Assembly (NCBI GenBank): GCA_002716945.1
Contig: PBCF01000002.1
Coordinates: 1-64,000, forward strand
DNA: 64,000 nucleotides
Source: Gammaproteobacteria bacterium
Lineage (GTDB): Bacteria > Pseudomonadota > Gammaproteobacteria > GCA-002705445 > GCA-002716945
Direction of reading: 5' to 3'
Part shown: positions 21,195 through 32,728 of the stretch, piece by piece
Numbering within the stretch: position 1 is the first letter of the stretch
Layout: each line of letters begins with the position of its first letter
The notes under the pieces: generated by a model
The model's database searches: none
Told to the model about the DNA's origin: nothing
What the model saw: the letters and a program-made list of their open reading frames with translations, nothing else
Made by a program: the position numbers and the translations under genes

Positions 21195-21379
21195 TGAGTA
21201 CTAAAGATTATAGATCGAAAACAGTTGATGAATTAGCTAAAACATTACAAGAGTTACTTAAGGAGAGATTTACTCTTCGTATGCAACGCGGTGCTGGATT
21301 AAACCCTAAACCACATCTATTTGCTATTAATAAAAAAAATATAGCCAGACTAAAAACGGTTATTAGAGAGAAAAAATAA
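21194..21379 (+). CDS. rpmC: 50S ribosomal protein L29
   Basis: L29 lies near the exit tunnel beside L23. It is a small two-helix protein of 61 residues with the conserved [18 protein letters not shown]. One-base stop/start overlaps (TAATG) on both sides suggest translational coupling with rplP and rpsQ. Confidence 0.95.
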   Translation: MSTKDYRSKTVDELAKTLQELLKERFTLRMQRGAGLNPKPHLFAINKKNIARLKTVIREKK

Positions 21380-21624
21380 TGGAAAATAAAAAAACAAAAA
21401 CTCTTTTGGGTAAAGTTTTAAGCACTAAAATGAATAAATCGGTGACAGTGATTGTTGAAAGACAAATTAAACATCCTGTGAATGGCAAATTTATAAAAAA
21501 GACAACAAAATATCATGTTCATGATGAAAACAATCAGTGCAAGATAGGACAGGTTGTCAAAATAAAACAATGCAAACCAATTTCCAAAACTAAAACTTGG
21601 ACATTGGCAGACAATAATTTATAG
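21379..21624 (+). CDS. rpsQ: 30S ribosomal protein S17
   Basis: S17 is a primary 16S rRNA-binding protein with an OB fold. The 81-residue product shows [23 protein letters not shown] and [17 protein letters not shown] followed by [10 protein letters not shown]. The length and position are typical. Confidence 0.96.
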   Translation: MENKKTKTLLGKVLSTKMNKSVTVIVERQIKHPVNGKFIKKTTKYHVHDENNQCKIGQVVKIKQCKPISKTKTWTLADNNL

Positions 21625-21634
21625 GAATATAAAA

Positions 21635-22003
21635 ATGATTCAAATGCAAACAGTTTTAAAATCAGCAGATAACAGCGGTGCTAGAAAGCTAATGTGCATT
21701 AAAGTATTAGGTGGCTCACACAGAAGATTTGCTAAGTTGGGAGATGTGATAAAAGTTACTGTAAAAGATGCAATACCACAAGGAAAGGTTAAAAAGGGTG
21801 AAGTATATAATGCGGTAATAGTCAGAACTAAAAAAGGCATTAGAAGATCTGATGGTTCTGCTATCAGGTTTGATAGCAATGCGGTAGTTCTTTTAGATAA
21901 TAAACTTGAACCATTGGCAACAAGAATTTTTGGACCAGTTACTAGAGAGCTGAGATCTAGAACTTTTATGAAAATTATTTCTTTAGCACCGGAGGTATTA
22001 TAA
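21635..22003 (+). CDS. rplN: 50S ribosomal protein L14
   Basis: L14 forms intersubunit bridges and is the docking site of RsfS, whose gene is at 49805. The 122-residue product starts [20 protein letters not shown] and has the family end [19 protein letters not shown]. It shares one base with rplX. Confidence 0.97.
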   Translation: MIQMQTVLKSADNSGARKLMCIKVLGGSHRRFAKLGDVIKVTVKDAIPQGKVKKGEVYNAVIVRTKKGIRRSDGSAIRFDSNAVVLLDNKLEPLATRIFGPVTRELRSRTFMKIISLAPEVL

Positions 22004-22320
22004 TGAACAAATTTAAAAAAGGAGATTCTGTAATAGTGACCGCAGGCAAAGATAAAGGTAAAAAAGGTGAAATAATGAAAATGATTGGTGCTGATAGAAT
22101 GATTATATCTAATGTGAATTTAGTAAAAAAACATGTCAAACCCAATCCCAATAAGAAAATTGATGGGGGAATTATGGATCGTGAAATGTCAATCCATATA
22201 TCAAATGTAAGTATATTAAACCCGCTTAGCAAGAAACAGGACAAGATTGGATTCAAGAAATTACAAGATGGAAAAAAAGTTAGAATTTTTAAATCAAACA
22301 ATGAGGTTATTGACGTCTAA
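22003..22320 (+). CDS. rplX: 50S ribosomal protein L24
   Basis: L24 starts 50S assembly. The 105-residue product opens with a KOW motif ([21 protein letters not shown]) and contains [11 protein letters not shown]. It shares one base with rplN upstream and rplE downstream. Confidence 0.96.
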   Translation: MNKFKKGDSVIVTAGKDKGKKGEIMKMIGADRMIISNVNLVKKHVKPNPNKKIDGGIMDREMSIHISNVSILNPLSKKQDKIGFKKLQDGKKVRIFKSNNEVIDV

Positions 22321-22856
22321 TGAATACTTTTCAGCAGTATTATACTGAAAATATTGTTCCAAGCATGATGGAACAAATGAAAATTAAAAGCCCAATGGAA
22401 GTGCCTAGGTTGAAAAAAATTACATTAAATATGGGATTAGGATCTGCTGTGAATGATAAAAAAATATTAGAAACTGCTGTTAATGAACTAACTAAAATAA
22501 CTGGCCAAAAAGCTGTACTTACATATGCAAAAAAATCTATTGCGAATTTTAAACTCAGAGAAGGAATGCCGATTGGTTGTAAAGTAACTTTAAGAAAAGA
22601 AAAAATGTATGATTTTTTTGAGAAACTAATTAAAATTTCATTGCCTAGGACAAGAGATTTTAGGGGACTAAACCCTAATTCTTTTGATGGCAGAGGTAAT
22701 TATACTCTTGGAGTAAAAGAACACATAATTTTTCCAGAAATTGATTTCGATAAGATAGATAAAATAAAAGGACTAGACATAACGATAACCACTACAGCTA
22801 AAACAAATAAAGAGGCAATGGAATTGTTTAAACAATTTAATTTTCCATTTAAATAA
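22320..22856 (+). CDS. rplE: 50S ribosomal protein L5
   Basis: L5 binds 5S rRNA in the central protuberance and contacts P-site tRNA. The 178-residue product has [19 protein letters not shown], the loop [15 protein letters not shown], and [19 protein letters not shown] followed by [12 protein letters not shown]. Four bases separate it from rpsN. Confidence 0.97.
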   Translation: MNTFQQYYTENIVPSMMEQMKIKSPMEVPRLKKITLNMGLGSAVNDKKILETAVNELTKITGQKAVLTYAKKSIANFKLREGMPIGCKVTLRKEKMYDFFEKLIKISLPRTRDFRGLNPNSFDGRGNYTLGVKEHIIFPEIDFDKIDKIKGLDITITTTAKTNKEAMELFKQFNFPFK

Positions 22857-22860
22857 AATC

Positions 22861-23166
22861 ATGACAAGAGCATCAATAATAGAAAGAGAAAAAAAACGCG
22901 AAAAACTTATTGCGAAATATGCAAAGAAACGCAATGAAATAAAAGAACAACTAAAAAAAACTAATTTAGATATGAATACGATTAAAGAGTTGAGAACAAA
23001 ACTGCAAAAATTACCTACCAATTCTATACCTATTAGAAAGAGAAATCGTTGTAGTCTGACTGGTAGACCTAGAGGCGTTTACAGAAAATTTGCTTTAGGT
23101 AGAACAAAATTAAGAGAAATTGCCATGAAAGGCGATATTCCTGGATTAACAAAAGCAAGCTGGTAA
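22861..23166 (+). CDS. rpsN: 30S ribosomal protein S14, zinc-free long form
   Basis: S14 completes the 30S head. The 101-residue product is the long type without the two CxxC zinc pairs. It ends [21 protein letters not shown] then IPGLTKASW. The cluster thus combines a zinc-independent S14 with a cysteine-containing L36 (rpmJ at 26922). Confidence 0.96.
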   Translation: MTRASIIEREKKREKLIAKYAKKRNEIKEQLKKTNLDMNTIKELRTKLQKLPTNSIPIRKRNRCSLTGRPRGVYRKFALGRTKLREIAMKGDIPGLTKASW

Positions 23167-23171
23167 CAACT

Positions 23172-23564
23172 ATGAGTATGAATGATACAACCGCTGATCT
23201 ATTGACACGTATAAGAAATGCACAAAGGGCTTTTAAAGAAACTGTAAATGTTCCGTTTTCAAAATCTAAGTTATCTATTTGCAATGTATTAAAAGATGAA
23301 GGTTATATATCTTCTGTCAATGTAGAAGGCGAAACTAAAAAAATTATAGCAATTGCATTGAAATATTACGAAGGTAAACCTGTAATAGAACAAATTGAAA
23401 GAGTGAGTAGACCAGGATTAAGAATTTATAAATCAAGCAAGAAAATTCCTCTAGTAAAAAATGGGTTAGGTATTTGTATAATTTCAACATCTAAAGGGAT
23501 TATGACTGATAAGACTGCTAGAGAACAAAATTGCGGCGGAGAAATAATCTGTTATGTTTCGTAG
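23172..23564 (+). CDS. rpsH: 30S ribosomal protein S8
   Basis: S8 binds helix 21 of 16S rRNA; in E. coli it represses the spc operon. The 130-residue product starts [18 protein letters not shown] and contains [15 protein letters not shown] and the C-terminal [21 protein letters not shown], all typical. Confidence 0.97.
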   Translation: MSMNDTTADLLTRIRNAQRAFKETVNVPFSKSKLSICNVLKDEGYISSVNVEGETKKIIAIALKYYEGKPVIEQIERVSRPGLRIYKSSKKIPLVKNGLGICIISTSKGIMTDKTAREQNCGGEIICYVS

Positions 23565-23573
23565 GATAATATA

Positions 23574-24101
23574 ATGTCAAAAATAGCAAGAAAACCAATA
23601 GAGTTACCAGAAAATACTAAAATTAATATCGATAATAATGTTATAACTATTGAAGGCCCTAAAGGAAAATTATCCTTCCAGAAATTCTCTGATATTACTG
23701 TCAAAGAAGAGACAGGCCGTATACATATAACAAGTTTAAAGAAAGATAACACGTCTATTTCAGGAACAACTAGAGCATTATTATCAAATATGGTTCATGG
23801 TGTCTCTAAAGGTTGGGAAAAGAAATTAGCTTTAGTTGGAGTAGGTTATAGAGCAAAAGCTGATAATAAAAATCTTGAATTGAATGTAGGCTATTCTCAT
23901 CCAGTTAAATATCCAATACCTGAAGGAATAAAAATCGAAACACCTAGTCAAACTGAAATTATAGTTACGGGAATAGATAAACAGCAAGTGGGACAAGTAG
24001 CATCTGAAATTAGATCAGTTCGTTTGCCTGAACCTTATAAAGGGAAAGGTATAAGATATTCTGATGAACACATAGTTAAAAAAGAGGCTAAGAAAAAATA
24101 A
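23574..24101 (+). CDS. rplF: 50S ribosomal protein L6
   Basis: L6 lies near the factor-binding site. The 175-residue product starts MSKIARKPIELPENTKI and has two repeated alpha-beta domains. The end LPEPYKGKGIRYSDEHIV is diagnostic. It shares one base with rplR. Confidence 0.97.
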   Translation: MSKIARKPIELPENTKINIDNNVITIEGPKGKLSFQKFSDITVKEETGRIHITSLKKDNTSISGTTRALLSNMVHGVSKGWEKKLALVGVGYRAKADNKNLELNVGYSHPVKYPIPEGIKIETPSQTEIIVTGIDKQQVGQVASEIRSVRLPEPYKGKGIRYSDEHIVKKEAKKK

Positions 24102-24460
24102 TGACTAATGGCAATAAAAAAGTTTCAAGATTAAGAAGGGCTACCAAAACTAGACAAAGGATTTCTTTATCAAAAAATCACAGATTGAGTGTTTTTAAAT
24201 CTATAAATCATATTTACTTGCAATTGTTGACACCTAATGGAGATAAAGTTATTACAACTATTTCATCAACTCAAAAAGAATTTAAAAAAAAGAAAAAAGT
24301 TAATAATATTGAGAGTTGTAAAATTTTGGGAAAAAAAATGGCTGATTATATTAAGAAAAAGAAAATTGATAAAGTCGCTTTTGATAGGTCAGGTTATAAA
24401 TTTCATGGTCGAGTTAAAGCGTTAGCCGATACAATCCGAGAAAATGGAGTAAAAATCTAA
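24101..24460 (+). CDS. rplR: 50S ribosomal protein L18
   Basis: L18 binds 5S rRNA. The 119-residue product has the basic N-terminus ([15 protein letters not shown]), [16 protein letters not shown] and the C-terminal [21 protein letters not shown]. It shares one base with rpsE. Confidence 0.96.
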   Translation: MTNGNKKVSRLRRATKTRQRISLSKNHRLSVFKSINHIYLQLLTPNGDKVITTISSTQKEFKKKKKVNNIESCKILGKKMADYIKKKKIDKVAFDRSGYKFHGRVKALADTIRENGVKI

Positions 24461-24951
24461 TGGCGAATGAAGAACAAAAATCAGATTATATTGAGAAACT
24501 AGTTCATGTTAATCGTGTAGCTAAAGTAGTTAAAGGTGGACGTCAGTTTGGTTTCACTGCATTGACTGTAGTTGGCGATGGACATGGAAGAGTAGGGTTT
24601 GGATATGGAAAAGCCAAGGAGGTCCCAATAGCTATACAAAAGGCAATGGAAAAAGCTAAAAAGAATATGATTTCAGTAGCACTAAAAAAAGGAACATTAC
24701 ACCATGCTGTAACATATCGACATGGTTCAGCTAAAGTTTATATGCAGCCAGCTGGAGAAGGAACTGGTGTCATTGCTGGCGGAGCTATGAGAGCTGTATT
24801 TGAAGCAACTGGAATCCACAATGTACTAGCAAAAAGTTTTGGTTCTACAAACCCAATTAATGTTGTTAAAGCAACGATTAAAGGATTAGAAGAAATGTAT
24901 TATCCAAGTCAAGTAGCATTAAAGAGAAACAAAAAAACAAGTGAATTGTAA
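24460..24951 (+). CDS. rpsE: 30S ribosomal protein S5
   Basis: S5 contributes to decoding accuracy and mRNA unwinding. The 163-residue product contains [39 protein letters not shown] and [18 protein letters not shown]. It shares one base with rpmD. Confidence 0.97.
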   Translation: MANEEQKSDYIEKLVHVNRVAKVVKGGRQFGFTALTVVGDGHGRVGFGYGKAKEVPIAIQKAMEKAKKNMISVALKKGTLHHAVTYRHGSAKVYMQPAGEGTGVIAGGAMRAVFEATGIHNVLAKSFGSTNPINVVKATIKGLEEMYYPSQVALKRNKKTSEL

Positions 24952-25142
24952 TGGTTAAATCTAAAGCAAAAAAAATTACCATAACACAAATTTCTAGTCT
25001 TATAGGCAAAACTAGAACACAAATATCATGTATTAAGGGGTTAGGTTTAAGAAAAATAAACCATAAAGTTGTGTTGAATAATACACCAGAAATCATCGGA
25101 ATGATTAAAAAAGTTAAACATATGATAAAGATTGAAGAATAA
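24951..25142 (+). CDS. rpmD: 50S ribosomal protein L30
   Basis: L30 is a small 50S protein. The 63-residue product has the pattern [16 protein letters not shown] then [20 protein letters not shown], as in the family. It lies between rpsE and rplO. Confidence 0.94.
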   Translation: MVKSKAKKITITQISSLIGKTRTQISCIKGLGLRKINHKVVLNNTPEIIGMIKKVKHMIKIEE

Positions 25143-25143
25143 T

Positions 25144-25587
25144 ATGAAAAAGATTGCGCTAAACCAATTAAAACCAAAAGACTCAAGCAAAAAAAATAAA
25201 AAAAGAGTAGGTAGAGGTATTGCTTCTGGAACGGGCAAAACTGCAGGAAGAGGACATAAAGGGCAAAAATCTAGATCAGGCGGAAAGATTCAAGTTGGTT
25301 TTGAAGGTGGTCAGATGCCGCTTCAAAGAAGATTACCGAAAGTTGGTTTTACCAGCCCTAAAAATATTTTCTCAACTGAACTTAAATATGATCGTTTAGC
25401 GACTATCAAAGAAGATAAAATAGATATGGAATTATTGAAAAAATATAAACTAATTAAGAAGAATATTAAAAAAGTCAAAATAATAGGTCCTTGCACAATT
25501 AAAGTCAAGAAATCTTTCAAAGATATTTCATGTACAAAATTAGTTGAGGATTATTCTAAGAGCACAAATAATGTCAAGAAAAAGTAA
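25144..25587 (+). CDS. rplO: 50S ribosomal protein L15
   Basis: L15 is a late-assembly 50S protein. The ATG at 25144, one base after the rpmD stop, is preferred over an upstream TTG at 25132. The family starts with a short run leading to L-x2-L-x-P and then [21 protein letters not shown], which is present. [18 protein letters not shown] is also diagnostic. The product is 147 residues, and its end overlaps secY by 17 bases. Confidence 0.96.
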   Translation: MKKIALNQLKPKDSSKKNKKRVGRGIASGTGKTAGRGHKGQKSRSGGKIQVGFEGGQMPLQRRLPKVGFTSPKNIFSTELKYDRLATIKEDKIDMELLKKYKLIKKNIKKVKIIGPCTIKVKKSFKDISCTKLVEDYSKSTNNVKKK

Positions 25588-26920
25588 TGATATAACTTCA
25601 GGATTGGATGGTTTAACGAAATCAAGAGAGATAAGACAAAGAATCTTTTTTGTGATTTTTGCTTTGATTATTTTTCGTCTTGGTAGTTTTATTACTTTAC
25701 CTGGAATTGATCCTACAATTATGAAATCGATTTTTGATCAACAGAGAGGAAGTATTCTTGATATGTTTAATATGTTTTCTGGAGGAGCGCTATCAAGAAT
25801 GTCCATCTTTGCTCTAGGAGTGATGCCCTATATCTCCGCATCAATCATTATGCAAATGATGACACATATTAGTGCTCCATTGATTCAATTACGTAAAGAA
25901 GGAGAAAGAGGAAGAAAAAAAATTACAAAATATACAAGATATTTCACTGTTATCTTGGCTTTCTTGCAATCTTTTGGTGTAGTCACCGCCTTACAAAATC
26001 AAAATACCGCAAACACACAACTAGTTATAGATCCAGGTCTGAGTTTTTTTATAATAGCAGTTGTAACATTAGTGACTGGAACCATGTTTTTAGTGTGGCT
26101 TGGTGAGCAAATCACTGAAAGAGGAATTGGAAATGGAATTTCTATTATAATATTTGCAGGTATTGTTGCTGGATTACCATCTGCTATAGGCAATACAATT
26201 GATTTAGCAAGAAATGGTGAACTACAGAACTTCACTGTTATTCTTATATTTTTACTTGCATTAGTCATTACAGCATTTGTTATTTATATAGAGCGTGGAC
26301 AAAGAAAAATACCAATAAATTATGCAAGAAAGGTACAAGGAAGAAAAATGTATGCAGCACAGAGCAGTTATTTACCATTGAAAATAAATATGGCTGGAGG
26401 TATACCGCCAATATTTGCATCAGCAATAATTTTATTTCCTGCCACAATAGCAAGTTGGGCAGGAACAGGAGGAGAAGGAGGTGTCATACAGACCTTAGCT
26501 CTCACTTTATCTCCCGGGCAACCTTTGTACATACTCTTGTATTCATTGGCAATAATTTTCTTCTGTTATTTCTATACTGCTTTAGTGTTTAATGCTAGAG
26601 AAACAGCAGATAATTTAAAAAAATCAGGTGCTTTTATACCCGGAATAAGACCTGGGGATCAGACCGCATCTTATATTGATGACATTACTACGAAATTAAC
26701 AACAGTTGGGGCAATCTACATTACGAGTGTATGCTTATTACCAGAATTCTTAATACTTTACTTAAATGTACCATTTTATTTTGGTGGAACTTCTTTATTA
26801 ATCGTGGTGATAGTGGTAATGGATTTGATGGCACAAATACAATCACATTTACTATCACATCAATATGAGGGCATGATGAAGAAAGCTAATTTAAAAGGTA
26901 TAGGCGGAGGAATGAGATAA
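25571..26920 (+). CDS. secY: Preprotein translocase subunit SecY
   Basis: SecY is the protein-conducting channel of the inner membrane, partner of SecE (1889). Ten membrane helices are expected and hydrophobic segments fit. The family strings [16 protein letters not shown] and [15 protein letters not shown] are present, as is the cytoplasmic loop [18 protein letters not shown] place the start at the ATG 25571 ([11 protein letters not shown]); the longer frame uses a TTG at 25544 and adds nine residues with no family match. The product is 449 residues. Confidence 0.96.
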   Translation: MSRKSNDITSGLDGLTKSREIRQRIFFVIFALIIFRLGSFITLPGIDPTIMKSIFDQQRGSILDMFNMFSGGALSRMSIFALGVMPYISASIIMQMMTHISAPLIQLRKEGERGRKKITKYTRYFTVILAFLQSFGVVTALQNQNTANTQLVIDPGLSFFIIAVVTLVTGTMFLVWLGEQITERGIGNGISIIIFAGIVAGLPSAIGNTIDLARNGELQNFTVILIFLLALVITAFVIYIERGQRKIPINYARKVQGRKMYAAQSSYLPLKINMAGGIPPIFASAIILFPATIASWAGTGGEGGVIQTLALTLSPGQPLYILLYSLAIIFFCYFYTALVFNARETADNLKKSGAFIPGIRPGDQTASYIDDITTKLTTVGAIYITSVCLLPEFLILYLNVPFYFGGTSLLIVVIVVMDLMAQIQSHLLSHQYEGMMKKANLKGIGGGMR

Positions 26921-26921
26921 C

Positions 26922-27035
26922 ATGAAAGTCAAAGCATCAGTAAAAAAACTGTGTAGAAATTGTAGGATTATTAGGAGAAATCGTGTAGTAATGGTGATTT
27001 GTAAAGATCCGCGTCATAAACAAAGACAGGGCTAA
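26922..27035 (+). CDS. rpmJ: 50S ribosomal protein L36
   Basis: This short gene lies one base after secY. It encodes 37 residues starting [19 protein letters not shown] and ending DPRHKQRQG. The zinc ligands are Cys11, Cys14, Cys27 and His32, so this is the zinc-binding form. Its position after secY (where alphaproteobacteria usually have adk) supports a gamma- or betaproteobacterial origin. Confidence 0.96.
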   Translation: MKVKASVKKLCRNCRIIRRNRVVMVICKDPRHKQRQG

Positions 27036-27038
27036 TTT

Positions 27039-27092
27039 ATGTTGTATTTAAATCAAATGAAATATAGAATCATCGAGCAAGAGAGACATTAA
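27039..27092 (+). other. 17-codon open frame abutting rpsM (possible leader peptide)
   Basis: Between rpmJ and rpsM an ATG at 27039 opens 17 codons (MLYLNQMKYRIIEQERH). The frame ends with TAA at 27090-27092, directly before the rpsM ATG and in the same frame. It fills the gap exactly. There is no strong ribosome binding site in front of it. It could be a chance frame or a short coupled leader. Confidence 0.2.
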
Positions 27093-27452
27093 ATGGCTAG
27101 AATAGCAGGAATAAATTTACCAAACGATAAACACATATGGGTGGCGCTGACATCTATATATGGCATTGGTCCATCAAGAGCTATAAAAATATGTATGGAT
27201 TCAGGTGTAGAGAAAACCAAAAAAGTTAAAGATTTGGCTGAAAAAGATTTAGAAATTTTGAGAAATTTTATTTCAAAATATCAATTAGAAGGAGATTTAA
27301 GACGTGAAATCTCCCTTAATATAAAAAGATTACAGGACATTGGTTCATATAGAGGCATAAGACATAGGAAAAGTCTTCCTCTTAGGGGTCAAAAAACAAA
27401 AAATAATAGTCGGACTAGAAAAGGGCCAAGAAAACTTTTAAAAGCAAAATAA
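27093..27452 (+). CDS. rpsM: 30S ribosomal protein S13
   Basis: S13 forms the B1a/B1b bridges and contacts P-site tRNA. The 119-residue product starts [19 protein letters not shown] and ends with the basic tail after [18 protein letters not shown]. It is the first gene of the alpha-operon part: rpsM-rpsK-rpsD-rpoA-rplQ. Confidence 0.97.
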   Translation: MARIAGINLPNDKHIWVALTSIYGIGPSRAIKICMDSGVEKTKKVKDLAEKDLEILRNFISKYQLEGDLRREISLNIKRLQDIGSYRGIRHRKSLPLRGQKTKNNSRTRKGPRKLLKAK

Positions 27453-27453
27453 T

Positions 27454-27837
27454 ATGATAAATAAAGCGAAAAAGAAAAAAGTAAAAAAAATTGTTAATGA
27501 AGGAATTGCTCACATATATGCATCTTTTAACAATACAATAATTACAATAACTGATAAGCAAGGCAATACAATATCCTGGGCTACATCTGGTGGGTCTGGC
27601 TTTAGAGGATCAAGAAAGAGTACACCATTTGCAGCACAAATTGCTGCAGAAAAAGCAGGACAAAAAGCACAAGAATTTGGCTTGAAAACTCTTGAAGTAC
27701 TAGTTAAGGGACCTGGTCCTGGCAGAGATTCCGCTGTTAGAGCTTTAAATAATGCCGGCTATAAAATATTAAATATAACAGATATTACACCATTGCCGCA
27801 CAATGGTTGTAGACCTCCAAAAAAGAGAAGAGTTTAG
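27454..27837 (+). CDS. rpsK: 30S ribosomal protein S11
   Basis: S11 lies on the 30S platform at the mRNA exit. The 127-residue product has [37 protein letters not shown] and the end [18 protein letters not shown]. Two bases separate it from rpsD. Confidence 0.97.
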   Translation: MINKAKKKKVKKIVNEGIAHIYASFNNTIITITDKQGNTISWATSGGSGFRGSRKSTPFAAQIAAEKAGQKAQEFGLKTLEVLVKGPGPGRDSAVRALNNAGYKILNITDITPLPHNGCRPPKKRRV

Positions 27838-27839
27838 TC

Positions 27840-28460
27840 ATGGCAAAATATACTGGATCAAAATGTAAATTAATGAGAAGAGAAGGTACGGATTTATATT
27901 TAAAATCTGGATCGAGAGCATTGGATACAAAATGCAATATAGATAAAAAACCTGGAGATTCTGGCGAAAAAAGAACTAAAATCTCTGATTATGCATTACA
28001 ATTAAGGGAAAAACAGAAAGTAAAAAGACTTTATGGTGTTTTAGAAAGGCAGTTCAGAAATTATTATAAAAAAGCGGCTAGCAAAAAAGGCTCAACAGGT
28101 GAAAATCTTCTAAGTTTGCTTGAATCTCGTTTGGATAATGTTGTCTATAGAATAGGTTTGGGTTCGACTAGATCAGAATCAAGGCAATTAGTTAATCATA
28201 AGAATATAGAAGTTAACGGAAAAATTATAAATGTACCATCTTATCAAGTAAACCCTCAAGATAAAATTTCGATTCGTAGCAGTTGTAAAGAACAATCTAG
28301 AATCAAACTAGCAATGACATTAGCTGAAAACCGTGGGTTTAGTGATTGGATTGAAACTAATGCAAAGAATTTTGAAGGTACTTTTTTAAGAACCCCAGAA
28401 AGAAAAGAACTTCCAGCAGAAATTAATGAATCTTTAATTGTTGAATTATACTCAAAATAG
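27840..28460 (+). CDS. rpsD: 30S ribosomal protein S4
   Basis: S4 starts 30S assembly and is the repressor of the alpha operon in E. coli. The 206-residue product contains the S4 RNA-binding motif ([20 protein letters not shown] and [15 protein letters not shown]) and a family-typical N-terminus. Its place between rpsK and rpoA is a gamma/beta trait; alphaproteobacteria keep rpsD elsewhere. Confidence 0.97.
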   Translation: MAKYTGSKCKLMRREGTDLYLKSGSRALDTKCNIDKKPGDSGEKRTKISDYALQLREKQKVKRLYGVLERQFRNYYKKAASKKGSTGENLLSLLESRLDNVVYRIGLGSTRSESRQLVNHKNIEVNGKIINVPSYQVNPQDKISIRSSCKEQSRIKLAMTLAENRGFSDWIETNAKNFEGTFLRTPERKELPAEINESLIVELYSK

Positions 28461-28467
28461 GTGATAT

Positions 28468-29451
28468 ATGAAAAAAAATAATTTCTTAAAACCAAAATTA
28501 GTTGACATTGAAATGGTCGGTCAATCACATGCAAAGGTAACAATTGAACCCTTAGAAAGAGGATTCGGGCACACTCTAGGAAATGCACTTCGAAGAGTTT
28601 TGTTATCATCATTGCCGGGTAGTGCCGTAACTGAGGTATCAATAGAAAATATCTTACATGAATACACAACGATTGAGGGTGTTCAAGAGGATGTATTGGA
28701 GATATTGTTAAACCTCAAAAAACTTTCATTAATACTTTATGAGAAAGATTCAATAGAAGTTACACTTAAGAAGAAAGGCAAAGGCCCAGTGTTAGCATCT
28801 GATATAACAGATAATCCAAATTTAGAAATTAAAAATCCAGATTTTTGTATTGCAAATATTACTAACGACAGCATTGAGTTGATCATTCATTTGACAATTT
28901 CAACTGGGCGAGGATACCAGCAAGCACAAAAAAGTAAATTTAATGAATTGGAAGATTTAGGAATAGGTAAACTACAATTAGATGCATCATTTAGTCCAAT
29001 AACACAAGTTACATATACAGTAGATTCGGCCCGTGTAAAACAAAGAACTGATTTGGATAAATTGATAATTGATATTAAAACAAATGCCACTATAGAGCCG
29101 GAAGATGCAATTAGAAGAGCAGGTAAAATTCTTAGAGATCAATTAGAAGTTTTCAGTGCTCTTGAAATAAGGGAAGAACCGGAAGAAGATTTGGATGCTC
29201 CACAAGTGGATCCAGTATTACTCAGACCGGTGGATGATTTGGAGTTAACAGTAAGATCGGCAAATTGTTTAAAGGCTGAAAATATATATTATATAGGTGA
29301 TTTAGTACAAAGAACTGAAAATGAATTACTGAAAACACCTAATCTAGGAAAAAAATCATTAACTGAGATAAAGGATGTTTTAGCAACTCACAGTCTATCT
29401 TTAGGGCAAAAACTAGAAGAATGGCCACCAAAAAATATTGAGAAAAGATAA
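28468..29451 (+). CDS. rpoA: DNA-directed RNA polymerase subunit alpha
   Basis: The alpha dimer assembles RNA polymerase, and its C-terminal domain binds UP elements and activators. The 327-residue product has the N-terminal assembly domain ([22 protein letters not shown]) and a linker ([12 protein letters not shown]). The C-terminal domain is [19 protein letters not shown] and [13 protein letters not shown]. It shares one base with rplQ. Confidence 0.98.
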   Translation: MKKNNFLKPKLVDIEMVGQSHAKVTIEPLERGFGHTLGNALRRVLLSSLPGSAVTEVSIENILHEYTTIEGVQEDVLEILLNLKKLSLILYEKDSIEVTLKKKGKGPVLASDITDNPNLEIKNPDFCIANITNDSIELIIHLTISTGRGYQQAQKSKFNELEDLGIGKLQLDASFSPITQVTYTVDSARVKQRTDLDKLIIDIKTNATIEPEDAIRRAGKILRDQLEVFSALEIREEPEEDLDAPQVDPVLLRPVDDLELTVRSANCLKAENIYYIGDLVQRTENELLKTPNLGKKSLTEIKDVLATHSLSLGQKLEEWPPKNIEKR

Positions 29452-29822
29452 TGAGACACAAAAAATCAGGTAAACGATTAAATAGGAATTCATCACACAG
29501 AAAAGCACTGATGAAAAATCTTACAATTTCTCTTTTTAATCATGAAACAATTAAAACAACTTTACCTAAAGCTAAAGAATTAAGAAGAGTAACTGAGCCA
29601 CTAATCACATTAGCTAAAACTGACTCTCTTATGAAAAGAAGATTGGCGTACGCTAGAGTTGGAGATAAAAAAGTCGTGAAAAAATTATTTGAAAACATCG
29701 GACCAAGATTTAAAGAGAGATCTGGTGGTTATTTGAGAATCTTAAAGTGTGGACACAAATTAGGGGATGCATCTCAACAAGCTTTTGTGGAATTAGTGGA
29801 AAAAGAAAAGTCTACTAATTGA
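29451..29822 (+). CDS. rplQ: 50S ribosomal protein L17
   Basis: L17 lies near the exit tunnel. The 123-residue product starts [20 protein letters not shown] and contains LVEK at its end. It is the last gene of the ribosomal run. Its stop region overlaps the 3' end of convergent uvrA by 8 bases, leaving no room for an intrinsic terminator. Confidence 0.97.
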   Translation: MRHKKSGKRLNRNSSHRKALMKNLTISLFNHETIKTTLPKAKELRRVTEPLITLAKTDSLMKRRLAYARVGDKKVVKKLFENIGPRFKERSGGYLRILKCGHKLGDASQQAFVELVEKEKSTN

Positions 29823-32637
29823 GTTTTAATTTTAAATATTTTCCAGTATACGATAATTTATTTCTAGAAATTTCTTCAGGATTTCCAGATCCAATAATAT
29901 CTCCACCACTAAATCCCCCTTCAGGTCCTAAATCTATTATCCAATCTGAAGTTTTAATGACATCTAGATTATGTTCTATCACAACTAAAGTATTACCTCT
30001 GTCTCTAAGTTTATGAAGTACTGATAGTAGTCGTTCTACATCATAAAAATGTAATCCGGTGGTTGGCTCATCTAATACATATAAAGTTTTACCTGTATCT
30101 CTTTTTATTAACTCTTTCGATAATTTGATACGTTGTGCCTCTCCACCTGATAACGTAGTCGCACTCTGCCCAAGCTTAATATAAGATAGTCCAACTTCTT
30201 CTAAGATTTCAAGCTTTCTTTTTATTAAAGGTATATTTTGAAAAAATTCAATTGCTTCGGATACAGTAAAATCTAAAACATCACTAATATTTTTTCCTTT
30301 GAAAGTAATTTCCAAAGTTTCCTTGTTGTATCTTTTACCATTACATTTTTCACATCTAATATAAATATCAGATAGAAAATGCATCTCAACTTTTATTACA
30401 CCATCTCCACTACAAGTTTCACATGATCCATCTTGAACATTAAAACTAAACCTTCCAGGAGAATAGCCTCTAGATTTAGATTCCTTAGTTTGGGTAAAAA
30501 GATCTCTTATATGTTTGAAAATTCCTGTATATGTCACTGGATTTGATCTTGGTGTTCTACCAATTGGGCTTTGACTGATGTCAATAATACTATCAATTTC
30601 TTGAACACCAATAATTTTTTGACATTCAATTTTTTTAGTATCTTTTTCAGATATTTCGTTGTATACATATTCATATAAAAGATCGACCAAAGTTGATTTA
30701 CCAGAGCCTGAAACACCAGTAATACATGTAAATAAACCAATTGGAATATCTACATCAATATTTTTTAGATTATTTTTATGAGCTTTTTTAATTGAGAGTA
30801 ATTTTTTTTGATTTATTTTACGTCTTTTTTTAGGAATAGATATTTTTCTCTCTCCAGATATGTATTGTCCGGTATAAGATTTTTTAGCAGATGTAATATT
30901 TTTAGGGGATCCAGAGAATACTATTTCCCCTCCATGTTCACCTGCCCCAGGTCCTACATCGACAATATGATCAGAAGATAAAATTGTATCCTCGTCATGC
31001 TCTACAACAATAACTGTATTACCCAGATCTTTTAAATTCTTTAAGGTTTTAAGCAATCTATTATTATCTCTTTGATGCAATCCGATAGTTGGTTCATCTA
31101 ATATGTACATCACTCCAACTAATCCAGAACCTATTTGACTTGCCAATCTAATTCTTTGTCCTTCACCACCCGATAATGTTTCCGCTGTTCTATTTAAAGT
31201 TAGATAATTTAAACCTACATCTATCAAAAATTTCAATCTACTTTGAATTTCATTAATAATTTTTGTAGAAATTTCTTTCTTCATTCCTTTAAGTTTTAGA
31301 TTATTAAAGAAATTATAGCTATCCTGTATGGTTAGAGCTGTTATTTGGTTAATTGACTTATCAGCTATAAATATATTACGTGCTTTTTTGTTTAACCTGG
31401 ATCCATTACATTCTTCACATTCTATTGTGCTTAGGTAGTTTGCAAGGATATTTTTTTTACTGAACGATCCATGATCATAACTTTTTTTTAAAATTTTGGT
31501 TAAACCTTGCCAAGGCTCATTTTTTTGAACTGATTTATTAGTAAAGATAGATCTTCCGTAAGTAATATTAATTTTTTCATCTCCACTTCCATGCATTAAG
31601 ATATTTGTGAAGCTCTTAGGTAATTTTCTATATTGTATTTCAATATTTACACCATAATGTTTTGCTAGAGATTTGAGTTGTTGGTGATAATAATCATTAC
31701 GTTTATCCCACTTGGCAACAGCTCCATTTGTTAGACTCAATTCTTTATTTACTATGAGTTTATTTTCATCAATAAATTCTCCCATACCAAGTCCGTCACA
31801 TGCTTCACATGCCCCCATGGGACTATTAAATGAGAATAATCTAGGTTCTAATTTATTTACAGAATAGCCGCAATGAGGACAGGAATGTTTAGTAGAGAAA
31901 GTATATTTAATTTTTTCTGATTTACTATCTACAATTTGTATTATTCCATCAGATATTTCTGATGTAGTTTTTAATGATTCACTTATTCTTAATTTGTTTT
32001 CATCTTTAACTTCTATTCTATCTACCACTAATTCAATATTATTTTTCTTCTTAGGATTAATGGTATATTTATCTGCCAGATTGATAATTTCATTGTTTAA
32101 TCTTATACGCATATATCCCTGTTGTTGGAAATTGCGTATAAGATTAGCATGTTCACCTTTTTGTTGATTAATTATTGGAGCGAGAATAAATATTAAATGA
32201 CCACTACATTCATTAATTATTTTTTCAGTTATATCTATATTCGACATTGCGTCTAACGAAATTTTATGAACCGGGCATTTTGGAGTTCCAATTCTAGCAA
32301 AAAGTAACCTTAAATAATCATAAATTTCTGTAACTGTTCCAACAGTTGACCTAGGATTATGTGAAGAAGATTTTTGTTCTATAGAAATTGCAGGAGAAAG
32401 ACCATCAATAGAATCTACATCTGGTTTATCCATCATTGATAAAAACTGTCTGGCGTAGGCAGAAAGAGACTCCATATACCTTCTTTGTCCTTCAGCAAAA
32501 ATTGTATCAAACGCCAAAGATGATTTTCCAGACCCAGACAAACCAGTTATGGTAACCATTTTATTTCTAGGTATTTCAATATTAATGTTCTTAAGGTTAT
32601 GCGTTCTAGCACCCTTTACAAATATGTTCTTTTTCAT
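29815..32637 (-). CDS. uvrA: Excinuclease ABC subunit A
   Basis: UvrA finds bulky DNA lesions and loads UvrB in nucleotide excision repair. The 940-residue product has two ABC ATPase modules: Walker [10 protein letters not shown] near residue 33 and [10 protein letters not shown] in the second half, with two LSGGE signature motifs ([30 protein letters not shown]). It also has the two zinc modules (CPHCGYSV...CEACDGLG and CETCSGDG...CEKCNGKRY). The length matches the family. It is divergent from ssb across 91 bases, an arrangement common in Gammaproteobacteria. I see no clear LexA box in that gap, so SOS control is not supported here. Confidence 0.98.
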   Translation of the reverse strand: MKKNIFVKGARTHNLKNINIEIPRNKMVTITGLSGSGKSSLAFDTIFAEGQRRYMESLSAYARQFLSMMDKPDVDSIDGLSPAISIEQKSSSHNPRSTVGTVTEIYDYLRLLFARIGTPKCPVHKISLDAMSNIDITEKIINECSGHLIFILAPIINQQKGEHANLIRNFQQQGYMRIRLNNEIINLADKYTINPKKKNNIELVVDRIEVKDENKLRISESLKTTSEISDGIIQIVDSKSEKIKYTFSTKHSCPHCGYSVNKLEPRLFSFNSPMGACEACDGLGMGEFIDENKLIVNKELSLTNGAVAKWDKRNDYYHQQLKSLAKHYGVNIEIQYRKLPKSFTNILMHGSGDEKINITYGRSIFTNKSVQKNEPWQGLTKILKKSYDHGSFSKKNILANYLSTIECEECNGSRLNKKARNIFIADKSINQITALTIQDSYNFFNNLKLKGMKKEISTKIINEIQSRLKFLIDVGLNYLTLNRTAETLSGGEGQRIRLASQIGSGLVGVMYILDEPTIGLHQRDNNRLLKTLKNLKDLGNTVIVVEHDEDTILSSDHIVDVGPGAGEHGGEIVFSGSPKNITSAKKSYTGQYISGERKISIPKKRRKINQKKLLSIKKAHKNNLKNIDVDIPIGLFTCITGVSGSGKSTLVDLLYEYVYNEISEKDTKKIECQKIIGVQEIDSIIDISQSPIGRTPRSNPVTYTGIFKHIRDLFTQTKESKSRGYSPGRFSFNVQDGSCETCSGDGVIKVEMHFLSDIYIRCEKCNGKRYNKETLEITFKGKNISDVLDFTVSEAIEFFQNIPLIKRKLEILEEVGLSYIKLGQSATTLSGGEAQRIKLSKELIKRDTGKTLYVLDEPTTGLHFYDVERLLSVLHKLRDRGNTLVVIEHNLDVIKTSDWIIDLGPEGGFSGGDIIGSGNPEEISRNKLSYTGKYLKLKLN

Positions 32638-32728
32638 CAGTGGAATTTAGTTTGTCTGTGCTATAATATCATCTATATAGTTTATAACAAGATTGTTAAT
32701 AGACGTGAGAGGTACCGAATAAACAAGT

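Noticed and set aside
24237-24425. Second plus-strand frame inside rplR
   Set aside because: The L18 frame is unambiguous; the alternative is lysine/leucine-rich by-product of AT-rich coding.
32638-32728. LexA box or promoter pair between uvrA and ssb
   Set aside because: No CTG-N10-CAG palindrome. A weak TTGTTA-16-TATTAT on the minus strand could serve uvrA but is not strong enough to list.
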